Part shown: positions 35,431-37,428 of the stretch, piece after piece
Layout of the letters: each line of letters starts with the position of its first letter
Position numbering within the stretch: position 1 is the first letter of the stretch
Assembly: GCF_002105195.1 (NCBI RefSeq)
Contig: NZ_MUHU01000023.1
Location: forward strand, 1 to 37,428
Length of the DNA: 37,428 nucleotides
Reading direction: 5' to 3'
Source: Derxia lacustris
GTDB lineage: Bacteria > Pseudomonadota > Gammaproteobacteria > Burkholderiales > Burkholderiaceae_E
The notes under the pieces: generated by a model
The model's input: the letters and a program-made list of their open reading frames with translations, nothing else
Told to the model about the DNA's origin: nothing
Databases searched by the model: none
Translations under genes and position numbers: made by a program

Positions 35431-36444
35431 ATGCGCGTCTGGCAGGTCGAAGGCCAATGGTCGATGGACAACGTGAAGCCGGCGCTGCGGCCCGACCCGC
35501 AGCCGGGCCCGCGCCAGATCCGCCTTGCGATGCGCGTCTGCGCGCTCAACTACCGCGACCTCGTCGTGCCGCTGCGCGGCTACGGCGCACGCATGAAGGA
35601 ACTGCCGCTCGTCATGCTCTGCGACGGCGTCGGCGTGGTCGATGCGGTCGGGCCGGGCGTCACGCGCTTTGCCGTCGGCGACCGCGTCTGCCCGACGTTG
35701 TTCCCGCGCTGGATCGACGGCCCGCCCGACAGCACCAAGCTGTCGCTCAGCCTCGGTTCCGAGCTCGACGGCACGCTCGCCGAGGCGATGGTCGTGGACG
35801 AGGACGCGGCCTGCGCCGTGCCCGCGCACCTCACCGACGCCGAGGCCGCGACGCTGCCGACCGCCGCCGTCACCGCCTGGCATGCGCTCGTCACCGAGGG
35901 GCGGCTCGCGCCCGGCGACACGGTGCTGGTGCAGGGCTGCGGCGGCGTCTCGCTGTTCGCGCTGCAATTCGCGCACATGCTCGGCGCGCGCGTCATCGTC
36001 ACCTCGTCGTCCGACGAAAGACTCGAACGCGCGCGGGCGCTCGGCGCCGACGCCGGCATCAACTACGTGAGCGATCCGGACTGGAGCAAGCGAGTGCGCG
36101 AGCTGTCGGGCGGGCGCGGCGTCGATCAGCTCATCGAGGTCGGCGGCAGCGGCACGCTCGCGCAATCGCTGCGCGCGGTGCGCACCGGCGGCACGGTGAG
36201 CCTGATCGGCGTGCTGGCCGGCGCCGAGCTGACCGGCTCGCTCGGCCTTGTCGTCACGCGCCATGTGCGGCTGCAGGGCATCACCGGCGGCAGCCGCGCC
36301 GACTTCGAGGCGATGGCGGCGGCGATTGCCGCGCACGGCATGCGGCCGGTCGTCGACCGCGTGTTCGACTCGGGCCAGCTGCTCGAGGCGCTCGCGCTGC
36401 TGCGCAGCGGCCGGCAGTTCGGCAAGATCGCGCTGCGCGTCTAG
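35431..36444 (+). CDS. Zinc-independent MDR-family NAD(P)H oxidoreductase
   Basis: 337-aa medium-chain dehydrogenase/reductase of the quinone oxidoreductase type. NYRD at 40-43 and a Rossmann glycine motif GCGGVS (169-174) are present; the catalytic and structural zinc cysteines of true alcohol dehydrogenases are missing. Some members reduce enoyl-CoA or quinones. GGGAGAA precedes the ATG. It is the last gene of the box operon, and its stop codon overlaps that of the convergent regulator at CTAG (36441-36444). The substrate cannot be told from the sequence. Confidence 0.8.
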   Translation: MRVWQVEGQWSMDNVKPALRPDPQPGPRQIRLAMRVCALNYRDLVVPLRGYGARMKELPLVMLCDGVGVVDAVGPGVTRFAVGDRVCPTLFPRWIDGPPDSTKLSLSLGSELDGTLAEAMVVDEDAACAVPAHLTDAEAATLPTAAVTAWHALVTEGRLAPGDTVLVQGCGGVSLFALQFAHMLGARVIVTSSSDERLERARALGADAGINYVSDPDWSKRVRELSGGRGVDQLIEVGGSGTLAQSLRAVRTGGTVSLIGVLAGAELTGSLGLVVTRHVRLQGITGGSRADFEAMAAAIAAHGMRPVVDRVFDSGQLLEALALLRSGRQFGKIALRV

Positions 36445-37352
36445 AGCAGCGCCGCGACGGCCCGCACCACCTGCAAGGCATCGAGCCGCGTCGTGTCCAC
36501 GCTGTGGTCGGCCATCGAATACAGGTCCTCGCGCGCGGCGAGCGTGCGGGTGATGTTGCTCATCGCGTCGTGGCGCAGCCGGGGATTGGCGATGCGCGCG
36601 TCGTTCTGCGCCAGCACCCGCGCGAAGTGATGCCCGGCCTCGGCCTTGAGCCACACGGTCTTGAAGTGGCGCAGCAGCAGCTCGTAGGTCGGGCGCTCGG
36701 CCACGATGCCGCCGGCCGTCGCCAGCACCATCGAGCGATGCGTGCTCAGCACGCGGTCGAGGCAGCGCCGCTCGAACTGCCGGAAGCCGGTCTGGCCGTA
36801 GAGCGTGAAGATCTCCTCGACCTTCAGGCCGGCCTCGCGCTCGACCTCGCGGTTCATCTCCAGGAAGGGAATCTCCAGCCGCTCGGCCAGCAGCGCGCCG
36901 ACGGTGGACTTGCCCGCGCCGCGCAGCCCCACGAGCGCGATGCGTCGCTCGCCGTCCATCGGCTGGCTCGCGTATTCCTCGACCAGCCAGCGCCGGATGC
37001 CGGGAAGCCGTTCCGCCGGCTGATGGCGCAGGAACTCGTGGATGAGCGCCAGATCGTCGTCGGCGCGGCCCTCGGCCACGAGCTGCGAGACCGGGCAGCT
37101 CAGCGCCTGCGCGAGCTTGTCGAGCAGCAGCACCGAGACATTGCCTTCGCCGCCCTCGATGCGCGCGATGTGCGGCAGCGACACGCCCGACTGCTCGGCG
37201 AGCTGGCGCCGCGTCATGCCGCGCTCGGCGCGCAGATGGCGCAGGCGCTGCGCGAGCCGTTCGAGCAGCGGCGCGTCATCGTTGCAGTCGGTTGGCTTTC
37301 GGTCGGAGGGCTCGGCGCCGGCGGCCGGCAATGCGGGCTTGTACGAAGTCAT
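36441..37352 (-). CDS. Second BoxR-type regulator (XRE plus shikimate-kinase-like domain)
   Basis: 303-aa paralogue of BoxR with the same architecture. The XRE helix-turn-helix (about 32-92, LAQRLRHLRAERGMTRRQLA, then EQSGVSLPHIARIEG) is followed by a shikimate-kinase-like domain with P-loop GLRGAGKST (142-150). The ATG at 37352 was chosen; TTG at 37373 would add seven residues, and neither has a clear ribosome site. It is convergent with the box operon. BoxR/BzdR paralogues can cross-regulate, so it may bind the same TGCA operators or act on genes beyond the window. Its own upstream region has no TGCA-N6-TGCA site. Confidence 0.85.
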   Translation of the reverse strand: MTSYKPALPAAGAEPSDRKPTDCNDDAPLLERLAQRLRHLRAERGMTRRQLAEQSGVSLPHIARIEGGEGNVSVLLLDKLAQALSCPVSQLVAEGRADDDLALIHEFLRHQPAERLPGIRRWLVEEYASQPMDGERRIALVGLRGAGKSTVGALLAERLEIPFLEMNREVEREAGLKVEEIFTLYGQTGFRQFERRCLDRVLSTHRSMVLATAGGIVAERPTYELLLRHFKTVWLKAEAGHHFARVLAQNDARIANPRLRHDAMSNITRTLAAREDLYSMADHSVDTTRLDALQVVRAVAALL

Positions 37353-37365
37353 ATCAGATGTGATA
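37352..37365. promoter_or_regulatory. Small palindrome at the start of the second BoxR-type gene
   Basis: TATCAGATGTGATA: TATCA and TGATA are exact inverted arms around GATG. It overlaps the ATG or lies just downstream of the alternative TTG start, so it could be an autoregulatory operator. The remaining 37366-37428 is AT-richer than its surroundings and contains TTGACG on the minus strand, but no convincing -10. Confidence 0.28.
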
Positions 37366-37428
37366 GCCGTCAATCGTCAAAGTATCTTTTAGCATTCTCT
37401 CGCACCGGCAGCAGACCGGCCCACAGCA

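Overview
High-GC (about two thirds G+C) bacterial chromosome segment, most likely from a betaproteobacterium (Burkholderiales or Rhodocyclales). The inference rests on the gene set: a cat-ben operon with a CatR-type LysR regulator, plus a box pathway controlled by BoxR-type proteins that fuse an XRE domain to a shikimate-kinase-like domain. Taxonomy is not proven by the sequence. Coding density is very high. No rRNA, tRNA, insertion sequence, phage gene or CRISPR array was seen.

The window is a catabolic island for benzoate and probably its precursors. It has five blocks. (1) 11-4604, minus strand: GMC alcohol dehydrogenase, a small subunit with a Tat signal, an outer-membrane MetA-type protein and an aryl-aldehyde dehydrogenase. 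An AcoR-like sigma-54 activator (4921-6825) is divergent. The 316 bp between them holds a textbook sigma-54 promoter layout: tandem dyads, a full IHF consensus and a GG-N10-GC promoter. (2) 6872-15667, minus strand: catB-catC-catA-benA-benB-benC-benD-benK-benE, apparently one operon, with catR divergent at 15768. It converts benzoate to catechol and then to the enol-lactone. A strong intrinsic-terminator-like hairpin with T7 lies between benC and benD. (3) 16738-26049, minus strand: a metal-cupin (DUF4863-like) gene, boxD, benzoate-CoA ligase, an alpha/beta hydrolase and a five-gene branched-chain-type ABC importer. (4) 26189-36444, plus strand: boxR, then boxC-boxB-boxA and a lower-pathway set made of crotonase, 3-hydroxyacyl-CoA dehydrogenase, a second crotonase, a MaoC hydratase and an MDR oxidoreductase. 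(5) 36441-37352, minus strand: a second BoxR paralogue, convergent with the last box gene.

Together the genes would turn an aryl alcohol into benzoate and feed benzoate into two parallel aerobic routes. One is dioxygenation to catechol with ortho cleavage. The other is CoA activation, epoxidation and hydrolytic ring cleavage. Both meet at beta-ketoadipate or its CoA ester. The enol-lactone hydrolase, the CoA transferase and the beta-ketoadipyl-CoA thiolase are not in the window. Three different uptake systems (MFS, BenE, ABC) are present.

The most notable non-coding finding is a repeated 14-bp operator (consensus TGCACTATnnTGCA, usually TGCA-N6-TGCA). It occurs five times, in exactly the two places where box-gene promoters are expected (26098-26167 and 27356-27432).
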